This document shows positions 1-6,806 of a stretch of 14,929 nt of DNA, in pieces. A program made the position numbers and the translations under genes. The stretch spans positions 1 through 14,929 of the forward strand of contig JAWLCG010000085.1 in the NCBI GenBank assembly GCA_041687295.1, written 5' to 3'. The DNA comes from JAWLCG01 sp041687295. GTDB taxonomy: Bacteria > Planctomycetota > Phycisphaerae > SM23-33 > FEN-1343. Position 1 is the stretch's first letter. Each line of letters starts with the position of its first letter. Under the pieces are notes generated by a model. The model worked only from the letters and a program-made list of their open reading frames with translations. It had not been told where the DNA came from and made no database searches.

Positions 1-30
1 CCTTAAATCTGATGCAATATCCGGGCTAGC

Positions 31-54
31 CAGTTAAACAGCTAACCAGTCAGT
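31..54. repeat. Short tandem repeat, 8-bp unit (CAGTTAAC type)
   Basis: Three imperfect 8-bp units (CAGTTAAA, CAGCTAAC, CAGTCAGT) lie head to tail and run straight into the palindromic element that starts at 53. The same 8-bp period and consensus recur at 1364-1403, 3922-3953 and 3991-4030. It resembles the short tandemly repeated repetitive sequences described in cyanobacterial intergenic DNA, but function here is unknown. Confidence 0.55.
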
Positions 55-125
55 AGGGCCGGCAACTCGTTGCCGGCGGAATCCCCGGCGCGACGTTCCG
101 CCGGCAACACAGTTGCCGGCCCTAC
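53..125. repeat. REPIN-like palindromic element, GTAG foot, stem GCCGGCAAC
   Basis: The left half is GTAG (53-56), then stem GCCGGCAAC (58-66), a 2-nt loop and GTTGCCGGC (69-77). The right half is the same structure inverted: stem 100-108, a 3-nt loop, stem 112-120, ending in CTAC (122-125). The two halves are near-perfect reverse complements over about 29 bp around a 14-nt centre. Two inverted GTAG-footed hairpins facing outward is the REPIN layout. It sits just upstream of the TPR gene. Confidence 0.8.
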
Positions 126-161
126 CAGTTAATAAAGCGCGCCTTACGGGTCAACTTGTCG

Positions 162-1073
162 ATGGGTGGGCCAATGGCTGACCATGGCATAGATATCGCC
201 TCGCTAGAGCGATTGCTTGTGGCGGCACAATACGACGAAGTCGTCAGGCTCTGCGACGGCGTGGGGCCAGACGTTGAGTTGCCCAGGAAATTCTGGTTCT
301 GCAAGGCGAGGGCTCTAGAGGGTCTGGGCCGAACAAGGCAAGCCGTTGAGTGCTACCGCTTGGAGATGGCTTCAGTTGCACGTGTCCCCCCGAATCTTCT
401 GGCACATGTTGGGTCGCTCTTGATGGATGTGGGGCAGTACAGCGAAGCGCTTGTGTGTCTTCGGCAATCGTGCGAGATGGAGCAGACAGTCGACGCCCTC
501 GTGCTGCTGGCCTCCGCATTTTCGCATCTGGGGCAAGGTGCAAAGGCTGTTGAGACCATCCGGCATGCGTTGGAGGTGGATCCGTCGTCGGACGAGGCAT
601 GGCACAATCTTGGGGCATATCTGCTCGACGAGTGCCCCGCAGATGCAGAGCAGGCATTTCGTCAGACCTTGGAGATCGACTCAGATCGCCCCGACAGCTA
701 TGGCGGAATGGCAAAGGCGAGCGCAAACCAAGGCCGGTATGAGGAGGCCATCCATGCGGCACGGGAAGGTCTGGTGAGGGACGCGCGATGTGGGTTCTGC
801 CATTTCGTCCTGGGTGAGGCGATGGAAGCGTTGGGGCGAACTCAGTGTGCAGAAGCGGCCTTTGCGAGGGCATACCGATGCGATGGGTACGATAGGGTAG
901 AAGCCCTCATGGCGCTTTCCCGCCTGTCTGAACGTAGCGGCCAGTTGGCCAATGCGAAGCTCTGGCTTGACCGAGGTGTGAGGGGGTGGCCTGATGACGC
1001 GAGGGTTCGCGCCAAGATGGATGCGTTTGTAGGCAGACACCATCCTGGCGCCACCGGTGGCATGGTCGAGTGA
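162..1073 (+). CDS. TPR-repeat protein
   Basis: A tetratricopeptide-repeat protein of about 303 residues, likely a protein-interaction scaffold; its partner cannot be named. Helical TPR pairs with the typical small-residue pattern are visible in the second half, for example around LASAFSHLGQGAKAVETIRH, followed by ALEVDPSSDEAWHNLGAYLL, then AKASANQGRYEEAIHAAREG and LGEAMEALGRTQCAEAAFAR, so at least four repeats are present. No signal peptide or membrane segment is seen, which suggests a cytoplasmic protein. The start is uncertain: TTG at 156, ATG at 162 and ATG at 174 are in frame. None has a classic Shine-Dalgarno; a GGGTGGG run just before 174 slightly favours that one. It ends in TGA 342 bp before comEC, separated from it by repeats, so co-transcription is doubtful. 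The TPR call is secure; the role is not. Confidence 0.85.
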   Translation: MGGPMADHGIDIASLERLLVAAQYDEVVRLCDGVGPDVELPRKFWFCKARALEGLGRTRQAVECYRLEMASVARVPPNLLAHVGSLLMDVGQYSEALVCLRQSCEMEQTVDALVLLASAFSHLGQGAKAVETIRHALEVDPSSDEAWHNLGAYLLDECPADAEQAFRQTLEIDSDRPDSYGGMAKASANQGRYEEAIHAAREGLVRDARCGFCHFVLGEAMEALGRTQCAEAAFARAYRCDGYDRVEALMALSRLSERSGQLANAKLWLDRGVRGWPDDARVRAKMDAFVGRHHPGATGGMVE

Positions 1074-1110
1074 TGTTGGCCATTCGTCCGGGCGATGGCC
1101 TCCGGCGAAG

Positions 1111-1165
1111 GTGGGACGCCGCGGCTGGCGCCGCTCTGTCCCAGCCTACGGGGGTCCCAGCCTAC
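1111..1165 (-). repeat. REP-like repeat, GTAG foot with GCTGGGAC stem, partly duplicated
   Basis: The 12-mer GTCCCAGCCTAC occurs twice, at 1138-1149 and 1154-1165. On the minus strand each reads GTAG followed by GCTGGGAC, and GTGGGAC at 1111-1117 on the plus strand offers the partner arm. This fits another GTAG-footed palindrome family, with the foot-proximal part duplicated. The stem is imperfect, so the call is moderate. Confidence 0.45.
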
Positions 1166-1195
1166 GAGACTGCGCAATCGGCGGGCCGGCGTTTG

Positions 1196-1267
1196 GGAGT
1201 GCGGCGAGGCATTCGCCGCTTTGGCTCGCTCGCCGGCCAGCCAAAGCGGCGATTCTCGCCGCACTCC
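1196..1267. repeat. REPIN-like palindrome with GGAG foot (stem GCGGCGA)
   Basis: The left arm 1196-1226 and right arm 1239-1267 are reverse complements with a 2-nt length difference. Each arm holds its own hairpin: GGAG, T, GCGGCGA, a short loop, TCGCCGC, then TTTGGCT. GGAG is a known alternative to GTAG at the base of REP hairpins. The rest of the 1074-1415 spacer holds the 1111-1165 repeat, the 8-bp tandem repeat at 1364 and a lone TACAAT at 1328-1333 with no convincing -35 box; I see no gene in it. Confidence 0.7.
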
Positions 1268-1363
1268 ATACGGCCCAGGCCCCCTTCCGCTCTGCCGGAT
1301 TCCTCTCGCACCTTCGGCACGCGGCGGTACAATGCCGGCTGGCCCAAGCGTAATACGCCTCAT

Positions 1364-1403
1364 CAGTTAACTAATTAGCCAGTCAACCAATTAACCAGTT
1401 GCC
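1364..1403. repeat. 8-bp tandem repeat (CARTTAAC) in front of comEC
   Basis: Five consecutive 8-bp units: CAGTTAAC, TAATTAGC, CAGTCAAC, CAATTAAC and CAGTTGCC. The array ends 12 bp before the comEC ATG, so it lies in the position of the promoter or 5' leader of that gene. It is AT-rich in a GC-rich context. Confidence 0.65.
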
Positions 1404-1415
1404 CGGGCCCCGCCC

Positions 1416-3917
1416 ATGCCTCGTCCGCCGCAAAGCCGCCGACCGGTCGTGCCGACGCCGCTGGTGCCGGCGGCACTGCTGTTGGCGGCCGGCATTGCGC
1501 TGGGGCGGTACGCGCCGGTGCCGTTGGTGTGGTGGCTGATGTCGGCGGCGGTGGCGTGGCTGGCGGGCGTGAGCGGGCTGGCGAAGGGCGGGTCGCTGAC
1601 GGGGCCTCGGGTGGCGATGGGGCTGGCGCTGCTGACGCTGGGGGCGTGTCTGGGCCAGTTGGCCTGGTCGGCGGTGCCGACGCGGACACTGGCGGCCTAC
1701 GTGCCGGGGCGGTCGGCGCCGCTGGCGACGCTGACGGGGCGGGTGGTCAGCCAGCCGGAGATTCGGCCGCCGCCGGACGCCTTCTTCGCCGCCTACGAGC
1801 GTCCCTACCAGACGGTGCTGCTGCTCGAGGCCGACACGGTCAGCACGCTGTCGGGCCCGGCCCCATGCGAGGGGCTGGTGCGGCTGCGGATCGAGGGCCC
1901 GGCCTGGGAGTTGGAGCCGGGGCAGCGGGTGCGGGTGTGCGGGCGACTCTATCGGCCCGGGCCGCCGGGCAATCCGGGCCAGTACGACTGGCGTGCCCAC
2001 GCACGTCGCAGCCGGGTGCTGGTGAATGCCGTGGCCGAGGCCCCCGAGGCCGTCGAGGTGCTCTCGGGCCCGGGGCCGGTGCGGGCGGCGTGGTGGCACC
2101 TGCGGAGCCAGGCCCGCCAGCACCTGCAGACCGAGGCCGACTACACCGGCACGCTGGTGCTGCGGGCGATCGTGCTGGGCGATCGGCCGGCCGGGCTGGA
2201 CGCGCTGAACCAGGCGATGCTGCGGGCGGGGGTGGCCCACTTTCTGAGCATCAGCGGCCTGCACCTGGGGGTGCTGCTGGCGGGGCTCTACCTGCTGCTT
2301 CGGCTGGGGCAGGTGGCGCCGACGACGGCGGCGTGGGCGGTGCTGGGGCTGCTGGGGGCGTTTCTGCTGGTGGCCGAGCCGCGGGTGCCGCTGCTGCGGG
2401 CGAGCCTGATGGCTGGGGCGTTCTGCCTGGCCGTCGCGTCGGGCCGGCGGGCGACGACGGCCAACCTGCTGGCCGGGGCGGCCATCTTCCTGCTGTCGGC
2501 CCAGCCGTTGGAGCTGTTCGGGGCGGGCTTCCAGCTGAGCTTCGGCATCGTGGCCGGCCTGCTGGTGCTGCATCGGCCCGTGCAGGACGTGCTGTTTGGC
2601 CACTGGCTGCGGCGGCGGGGGCTGATGGTCTTCCGCGACGACGACCGCGTCCGCCGGTGGCTGTGGCACACGGGGCTGACGTTCTTCGCGGGGCTCATCA
2701 GCGTGTCGGTGGCGGCCTGGCTGGCGGCGGCGCCGCTGGTGGCGTACCACTTCGGGCTGTTCACGCCCTTTGCGGCCCTGGCGACGCTGGTGCTGTTCCC
2801 GCTGGTGGCGCTGGTGCTGCTGGTGGGCTACGCGCAGCTGGCGGTGGGTTGGCTGGCCCCGTCGCTGGCGGCGGGCCTGGGCGGGCCGTTGGCGGCGCTG
2901 GTGGCCGCGATGAGCTGGCTGGCCGAGGCCCTCGCCCAGGTGCCCGGCACAGCCATTCCGCTGCGACCGGTGCCGGCCTGGGCGGCGGCGCTGCTATTGG
3001 GGGCCCTGCTGGCGGCGACGCAGGGGCACAGGGTGCGTCTGGGCCGGGCGTGGTTGGCCGTGGGTCTGCTGGCCGGGGTCGCACTCGTGGTGGCTCTGAC
3101 GCAGGGAACCGCCCCCACCGTCAGGGAGGCCCAGCTGTGGGTGCTCGACGTCCGCCAAGGCAATTGCCTCGCCCTGCGGACGCCTTCGGGGCGGGTGGTG
3201 CTGTTCGACGCGGGTTCGCTGAGCGGCTTTGAGCCCGACTCGGCCGTGCTGGCGCCGTTCCTGCGGCACGCGTGCTGGCCCGCCCCCGCCGCCGCCTTCG
3301 TCAGCCATGCCAACAGCGACCACTACAACGCCCTGCCCGCCCTGCTGGAGCGCGTGGGCCTGGCTGAGGCCTTCGTCAACGAGACCTTCGGCACCGAGGC
3401 CCAGTGCGGCCTGGGCGGCGAGCTGCTGCTGCGGCAGTTCGACGCCGCCGGCACGCGCGTCCGCCGGCTGACCCGCGGCCAGTGCGTACGGCTCGATGTG
3501 GACACGACGGCCACGGTCCTCTGGCCCCCGCCCCGCTCGGCCGGCTACGACCTGCCGCTGACCAACGACACCTCGCTGGTGCTTCGGCTGGAGTGTCGGG
3601 GCCAAACCGTGCTGATCCCCGGCGATATCGAGGAGCTGCCCCAACGGCTGCTGACCGAGCTGGCCGGCGACGAGCTGCGGGCCGACGTGCTGATCCTGCC
3701 CCACCACGGCGGCTACACGCCCGCCCTGGCCGAGTTCCTCTCCGCCGTCGACCCCGCCATCGTGGTCCGTTCCAGCGCCTACCTCCGCGGCGGAGCGGCC
3801 GAGGGGGTCCAGGCCCTCACCGTCCACCGCCGATTCTACGCCACCAACAGCCACGGAGCAATCCGCCTGACCCTGGGCCCCGAGGGCGTCGAGGTGACGA
3901 CGATGCGGAGGGAGTAG
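1416..3917 (+). CDS. comEC: ComEC/Rec2 family competence DNA-uptake protein
   Basis: Inner-membrane channel that carries single-stranded DNA into the cytoplasm during natural transformation. At 833 residues it is full length for the three-part family form. Residues 1-220 hold two N-terminal membrane helices and a DUF4131-like soluble part. The competence domain follows, with the family signature HFLSISGLHLG at 275-285 and many hydrophobic segments to about 560. The C-terminal metallo-beta-lactamase-like domain starts at about 573: LDVRQGN (577-583, usually DVGQGD), SHANSDHYN (630-638), NDTS (717-720), GD at 736-737 and PHHGG (762-766). The change of GD to GN at 582-583 and the AN spacing in the SH motif are mild departures. 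The ATG at 1416 has no clear Shine-Dalgarno. 8-bp tandem repeats flank both ends. No other competence gene is in the window. Confidence 0.95.
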   Translation: MPRPPQSRRPVVPTPLVPAALLLAAGIALGRYAPVPLVWWLMSAAVAWLAGVSGLAKGGSLTGPRVAMGLALLTLGACLGQLAWSAVPTRTLAAYVPGRSAPLATLTGRVVSQPEIRPPPDAFFAAYERPYQTVLLLEADTVSTLSGPAPCEGLVRLRIEGPAWELEPGQRVRVCGRLYRPGPPGNPGQYDWRAHARRSRVLVNAVAEAPEAVEVLSGPGPVRAAWWHLRSQARQHLQTEADYTGTLVLRAIVLGDRPAGLDALNQAMLRAGVAHFLSISGLHLGVLLAGLYLLLRLGQVAPTTAAWAVLGLLGAFLLVAEPRVPLLRASLMAGAFCLAVASGRRATTANLLAGAAIFLLSAQPLELFGAGFQLSFGIVAGLLVLHRPVQDVLFGHWLRRRGLMVFRDDDRVRRWLWHTGLTFFAGLISVSVAAWLAAAPLVAYHFGLFTPFAALATLVLFPLVALVLLVGYAQLAVGWLAPSLAAGLGGPLAALVAAMSWLAEALAQVPGTAIPLRPVPAWAAALLLGALLAATQGHRVRLGRAWLAVGLLAGVALVVALTQGTAPTVREAQLWVLDVRQGNCLALRTPSGRVVLFDAGSLSGFEPDSAVLAPFLRHACWPAPAAAFVSHANSDHYNALPALLERVGLAEAFVNETFGTEAQCGLGGELLLRQFDAAGTRVRRLTRGQCVRLDVDTTATVLWPPPRSAGYDLPLTNDTSLVLRLECRGQTVLIPGDIEELPQRLLTELAGDELRADVLILPHHGGYTPALAEFLSAVDPAIVVRSSAYLRGGAAEGVQALTVHRRFYATNSHGAIRLTLGPEGVEVTTMRRE

Positions 3918-3921
3918 GACA

Positions 3922-4030
3922 GGTTAACTCGTTAACTGGTTAATTGGTTAACTGGCAAGACCGGATGCACGCTTTGCCTTGGGGCACCGCCAATTAACCG
4001 ATTAACCCGTTAACCAATTAACGCATTACC
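3922..4030. repeat. Facing 8-bp tandem arrays between comEC and proB; possible bidirectional terminator
   Basis: Four GGTTAACT-type units (3922-3953) and, after 37 bp, four to five units of the opposite orientation (CAATTAAC type, 3991-4030). The second array is roughly the reverse complement of the first, so the pair can form a long AT-rich stem between the convergent comEC and proB genes. Its position fits a shared terminator, but no T tract follows, so that function is inference. Confidence 0.6.
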
Positions 4031-4044
4031 CCCCCCAACGTCCC

Positions 4045-5169
4045 TCACAGCACCGTCATATTATTCCGGTGCACGACCTCGTCGTACGGCTTGTCCGGCC
4101 CGCCGAGGGCGCGGGCGATCTGGGTGGTGCGGAGGCCCTTGATGGCGTCGACCTGGCTGGCGGCGTAGTTGCTCAGGCCGCGGGCGATGACTCGGCCGGC
4201 GGGGTCGACGATGGCGACCGTGTCGCCCTTGCGGAAGTTGCCCGCGACGGCGAGGATGCCGCTGGGCAGCAGGCTCTTGCCCTGCTCGACGAGGGCGCGG
4301 ACGGCCCCCGCGTCGACGACGAGTCGGCCGGCGGTGCGTGAGGCCTGGCCGATCCACCGCCGCCGGCTCGACATCTTATTGGGGGCCGGCACGATGCACG
4401 TGCCGAGCTTCTCGCCGGCCAGCAGCCGTTCGAGCACCCGCTCGGCGCGGGCGTTGGCGATCAGGGCGACCTCGCCGGCGCTGGCGACGAGGTGGGCGGC
4501 CTGCAGCTTGCTGCCCATGCCGCCCGAGCCCAGCTTGCTCCGCTGGCCCGTCGCCAGCTGCACCGCCCCGTCCTCGGCGTTGGTGATGACGTCCAGCAGC
4601 TCGGTGCCCTTCATGACGCCCTCGACGCCGCTGGTCAGCAGCACCAGCAGGTTCGCCCGCAGCATGTTGGTGATCAGGGCGGCGATCATGTCGTTGTCGC
4701 CGAAGCGCAGCTCGTCGACGGCGACCGAGTCGTTCTCGTTGATGATCGGCACGGCCCGCAGGTCCTGCAGCGTGTTGAGCGTGTGGCGAATGTTGAGGTA
4801 GCGCGTGCGGTCCTCGAAGTCGCCGCGGGTGACCAGGATCTGCGCGACCTTGAGCCCGAAGCGCCCGAAGGCGTCGTAGAACTGCCGCATCAGTTGGCCC
4901 TGCCCCACAGCCGCTGTCGCCTGGAGCATCGGCAGCGTCCTGGGCCGGGCGGGCAGGTCCAGCTCGGCCATGCCGGCGCCGACGGCACCGCTGGCGACCA
5001 TGGTGACGGCCACGCCGCCGCGCACGAGGTGCGTCACCTGCTCGGCCAGGCGGACGAGGTACGCCCCGTCCAGCCGGCCCCGCTCGTCGGTCAGGGCGCT
5101 GGTGCCGATCTTGACGACCACGCGTCGGGCGCTGCGGACGATCTCTTGACGAATCTGTGTGCTGGGCAC
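4045..5169 (-). CDS. proB: Glutamate 5-kinase
   Basis: Phosphorylates L-glutamate with ATP to gamma-glutamyl phosphate, the first step of proline synthesis, in the cytoplasm. From the chosen start it has 374 residues, close to the 367 of the E. coli enzyme. The N-terminal amino-acid-kinase domain shows VVVKIGTSAL (about residues 17-26), VASGAVGAGM, INENDSVAVDE and FGDND, and KLGSGGMGSK. The C-terminal third (from about 285: RLVVDAGAVRALVEQGKSLL, GNFRKGDTVAIVD) is a PUA domain, as in E. coli ProB. The open frame extends 56 codons upstream into low-complexity sequence; I chose GTG at 5169 because homologous ProB proteins begin near RQEIV and a GGA lies about 8 nt upstream. GTG at 5184 is an alternative. 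The usual partner proA is not in the window. Confidence 0.95.
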   Translation of the reverse strand: MPSTQIRQEIVRSARRVVVKIGTSALTDERGRLDGAYLVRLAEQVTHLVRGGVAVTMVASGAVGAGMAELDLPARPRTLPMLQATAAVGQGQLMRQFYDAFGRFGLKVAQILVTRGDFEDRTRYLNIRHTLNTLQDLRAVPIINENDSVAVDELRFGDNDMIAALITNMLRANLLVLLTSGVEGVMKGTELLDVITNAEDGAVQLATGQRSKLGSGGMGSKLQAAHLVASAGEVALIANARAERVLERLLAGEKLGTCIVPAPNKMSSRRRWIGQASRTAGRLVVDAGAVRALVEQGKSLLPSGILAVAGNFRKGDTVAIVDPAGRVIARGLSNYAASQVDAIKGLRTTQIARALGGPDKPYDEVVHRNNMTVL

Positions 5170-5295
5170 GTCGTTTCCATCCACGAACCAGGGGCCACGC
5201 CCGCCGCCGTCACCGGCCAGCCCGGACGCGCCGCTCGGGCCGACATGATACCCACTTCCGTGCAGAACCGCCACGGAGACGAGAAGAGGGAAACG
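5162..5295 (-). repeat. proB 5' leader, duplicated near 7834-7957
   Basis: This stretch, covering the GTG start and upstream leader of proB, aligns over about 125 bp with 7834-7957, in the same orientation. Shared blocks include the segment around the GTG CCC AG start, a GC-rich core (CCGCCGTCACC then GGCCAGCCCGGACGCGCCG) and GACATG followed by TACCC. On the minus strand the core reads TATCAT here and TAGCAT in the other copy, a possible -10 box about 75 nt before the GTG, but no good -35 is visible. Confidence 0.55.
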
Positions 5296-5362
5296 GCGGT
5301 TGCAGAGGACAGCAGAGGAAAAAAGGGAAATGGCCACAGGACACAGAGGACGTAGAGAACAA
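5284..5362. repeat. Purine-rich degenerate repeat (CAGAGGA-type)
   Basis: An imperfect run of CAGAGGA, CACAGGA and CAGAGGAC words. A related fragment (CACTGAGGACACAG) occurs at 11954-11967. No coding capacity is apparent. Apart from this and the tandem and inverted repeats listed separately, the 490 bp between proB and the PEP-CTERM gene holds no gene that I can see. Confidence 0.3.
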
Positions 5363-5421
5363 ACCGCAGAGATATCGAGATGGTTCTCTATGTGGCCCAG
5401 CGCGGACCCGAGCCCAGCGCC

Positions 5422-5506
5422 GATCGGATCTGAGCGCGGATCGGATCTGAGCGCGGGTCGGAGCCGAGCGCGGGTTGGAACTGAGCGCGGATCGGAGCCC
5501 TGAAAG
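5422..5506. repeat. 17-bp tandem repeat, about five units
   Basis: Units at 5422-5438 and 5439-5455 are identical (GATCGGATCTGAGCGCG). The next three, at 5456-5472, 5473-5489 and 5490-5506, are progressively diverged, and a weaker unit may precede at about 5404. The 17-bp period is not a multiple of three, so this is not a repeat inside a protein. Confidence 0.8.
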
Positions 5507-5542
5507 GGCGGCAGTTTTTTAGCCGGGGGCGTGAGCCCCCGG
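5495..5542. repeat. Two hairpins flanking a T6 run
   Basis: A hairpin GCCCT-GAA-AGGGC (5497-5509) is followed by GGCAG and six T (5515-5520), then a perfect hairpin CCGGGGGC-GTGA-GCCCCCGG (5523-5542). The word GAGCCCTGAAAGGGCGGCAG matches the arms of the inverted repeat at 5562-5620, so it belongs to the same repeat family. A plus-strand intrinsic terminator is conceivable but there is no plus-strand gene here to end. Confidence 0.5.
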
Positions 5543-5561
5543 AAGGCGTCCCTACATGATC

Positions 5562-5620
5562 AGAGCCCCGAAGGGGCGCCAGTGCTGTACGCAGGGGCAC
5601 TGCCGCCCCCTCGGGGCTCT
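5562..5620. repeat. Long inverted repeat downstream of the PEP-CTERM gene
   Basis: The arms 5562-5585 and 5597-5620 are near-perfect reverse complements (24 nt each) around an 11-nt loop, with AGAGCCCCGA at the tip ends. It lies about 40 bp beyond the stop codon of the minus-strand PEP-CTERM gene and could end or stabilise that transcript, though no U tract follows. It shares its core (GAGCCCYGAARGGGCG) with 5495-5514. Confidence 0.65.
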
Positions 5621-5660
5621 CTGCATGCAAGCCGCACAACCGGGGGCCACAGACCTGCGA

Positions 5661-6482
5661 TTACCAGGCCTTGCGTCGCGCGAGGCCCAGGACGCCCAGG
5701 CCCAGCAGGCTCAGCGTGGCCGGCTCGGGGACGACCAACGTCGTGGAGTTGAGGTTGGTGATGATGTCCAGGCCGAAATACGATTCGCCGGCGGGGATGT
5801 CGAAGACGATCTGCCCGTTGCCCTCGATACCCGAGAGCATGGCCGGGCCGCCTTCGATCACAGTGACGATATCGCCGAGGTCGATGTTTGGGTTTTCGTC
5901 GAGCCACGCCATGGCGCTGATGGTGTAGAAGCCATTGGCTGCGCCGTCGACAGCCTCTTCGATAAGGGCCATGTCGAAGCTGTATTCGTAGTCGAAGGTA
6001 AAGGTCAGCGCTCCAGGGCCGCCGAAGCCGTCGTCGGTGTAGTTGGCGAAGTAGATGGAGATGACGGATTCGATCCCGGCCGACCCGTTGGACCCCGGCG
6101 TGGTCGATTCGCCCGCGGTGTTGAGCGTAACAACCATGTCGTCGAAGGGCTCGAACGAGTCAAAGTCTGGAGAGGTCAGGTCGAAAACGTGCGTAACGCC
6201 GCCGAGGGTCGCCGATCCCCCGTGCGAACCGGTTCCGTCGCCCTCAGAAAACACAAACGTATGCACATTGTGGAAGAAGTGGTCCGGCAGTCCGTCAAGT
6301 TCGTAATCCACAGGATCGACGGGCAGGCCGCCTTCGGTATAGACCACGCTGCTCAGCCTGTAGGTGACCGTGGCGGAATTGGTCGAGGAGTTGGACTGCG
6401 CCAACGCAGCCGGCGCGGCTGCCATCAGAGCGATAACCGTAAGAAGTCTTGTGATACGCACGATATCCAGGCCGTGAGCCAT
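5661..6482 (-). CDS. PEP-CTERM sorting-domain protein
   Basis: An exported protein of 273 residues. Residues 1-28 form a signal peptide (basic RITR, hydrophobic LLTVIALMAAAP, ALA before Q29). The body is Asn/Thr/Ser-rich with many beta-prone stretches and no enzyme motif I recognise. The C-terminus is a textbook PEP-CTERM anchor: VVPEPATL, hydrophobic SLLGLGVLGLA, then the basic tail RRKAW. In this system an exosortase in the inner membrane recognises the signal and the protein goes to the envelope or exopolysaccharide layer; no exosortase gene is in the window. The open frame extends 63 codons further upstream, but ATG at 6482 has a strong Shine-Dalgarno (AAGGGAG, 7 nt spacing) and begins the signal peptide. 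A promoter lies about 90 nt upstream and an inverted repeat follows the stop. Surface role is inferred from the sorting signal only. Confidence 0.9.
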   Translation of the reverse strand: MAHGLDIVRITRLLTVIALMAAAPAALAQSNSSTNSATVTYRLSSVVYTEGGLPVDPVDYELDGLPDHFFHNVHTFVFSEGDGTGSHGGSATLGGVTHVFDLTSPDFDSFEPFDDMVVTLNTAGESTTPGSNGSAGIESVISIYFANYTDDGFGGPGALTFTFDYEYSFDMALIEEAVDGAANGFYTISAMAWLDENPNIDLGDIVTVIEGGPAMLSGIEGNGQIVFDIPAGESYFGLDIITNLNSTTLVVPEPATLSLLGLGVLGLARRKAW

Positions 6483-6573
6483 TTCCCCACTCCCTTGTGT
6501 CAGTGTATGAGCGCCCTGGACCCCCAAGCCATCTCCCGGGCTTGGCCAGACGCCACTGCGCGAATCAAATATC

Positions 6574-6602
6574 AGTATACCCCCACCACCCAGAGTTGGC
6601 AA
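6574..6602 (-). promoter_or_regulatory. Sigma70-type promoter of the PEP-CTERM gene
   Basis: On the minus strand TTGCCA (6602-6597) and TATACT (6579-6574) are separated by exactly 17 bp. The transcript would start near 6567, giving a leader of about 85 nt before the ATG at 6482. The leader contains the inverted words CCAAGCC and GGCTTGG (about 6516-6545), which may form a hairpin. The rest of 6483-6694 shows no gene. Confidence 0.6.
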
Positions 6603-6694
6603 GTGCGTCTGCCACTGATACCAGGGGGCGTGGCCGGCTTTCCTGGCACTACACAACCCGAGTCCCTGCAAGCACCAATACTCGGATAATGCTA

Positions 6695-6731
6695 CAATAC
6701 CAGGAATACTAGAATACTAAGAATACCAGTC
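6695..6731. repeat. 9-bp tandem repeat (AATACCAGG type)
   Basis: Four consecutive 9-bp units: CAATACCAG, GAATACTAG, AATACTAAG and AATACCAGT. The array runs into the REPIN that starts at 6734, just as the 8-bp array at 31-54 runs into the element at 53. It is AT-rich. Confidence 0.65.
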
Positions 6732-6733
6732 AG

Positions 6734-6806
6734 GTAGGTCGGGGATACCTCCCCGACAACCCACCGCCCATCCGCCTCCGATGTCGGGGAAGTATCCCCG
6801 ACCTAC
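6734..6806. repeat. REPIN-like element R2 (stem GTCGGGGA), copy 1
   Basis: GTAG (6734-6737), stem GTCGGGGA (6738-6745), loop TACC, stem TCCCCGAC (6750-6757); then inverted GTCGGGGA (6783-6790), loop, TCCCCGAC (6795-6802) and CTAC (6803-6806). Length is 73 bp. Two further copies lie at 8498-8570 and 8954-9026. Its right foot contains the stop codon of the oxidoreductase reading frame that ends at 6803. Confidence 0.85.

Noticed and set aside
1383..2750. 455-codon minus-strand open frame and a 567-codon plus-strand frame (1529-3232) over comEC
   Set aside because: Both are low-complexity Arg/Gln/Pro or Gly/Ala-rich shadows caused by high GC; the comEC frame carries all the family motifs.
4492..5355. 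287-codon plus-strand open frame
   Set aside because: Antisense shadow of proB, ending in repeat sequence.
5495..5520. Plus-strand intrinsic terminator (hairpin then T6)
   Set aside because: The T run starts 5 nt after a short stem, there is no plus-strand gene upstream, and the word is part of a wider repeat family.
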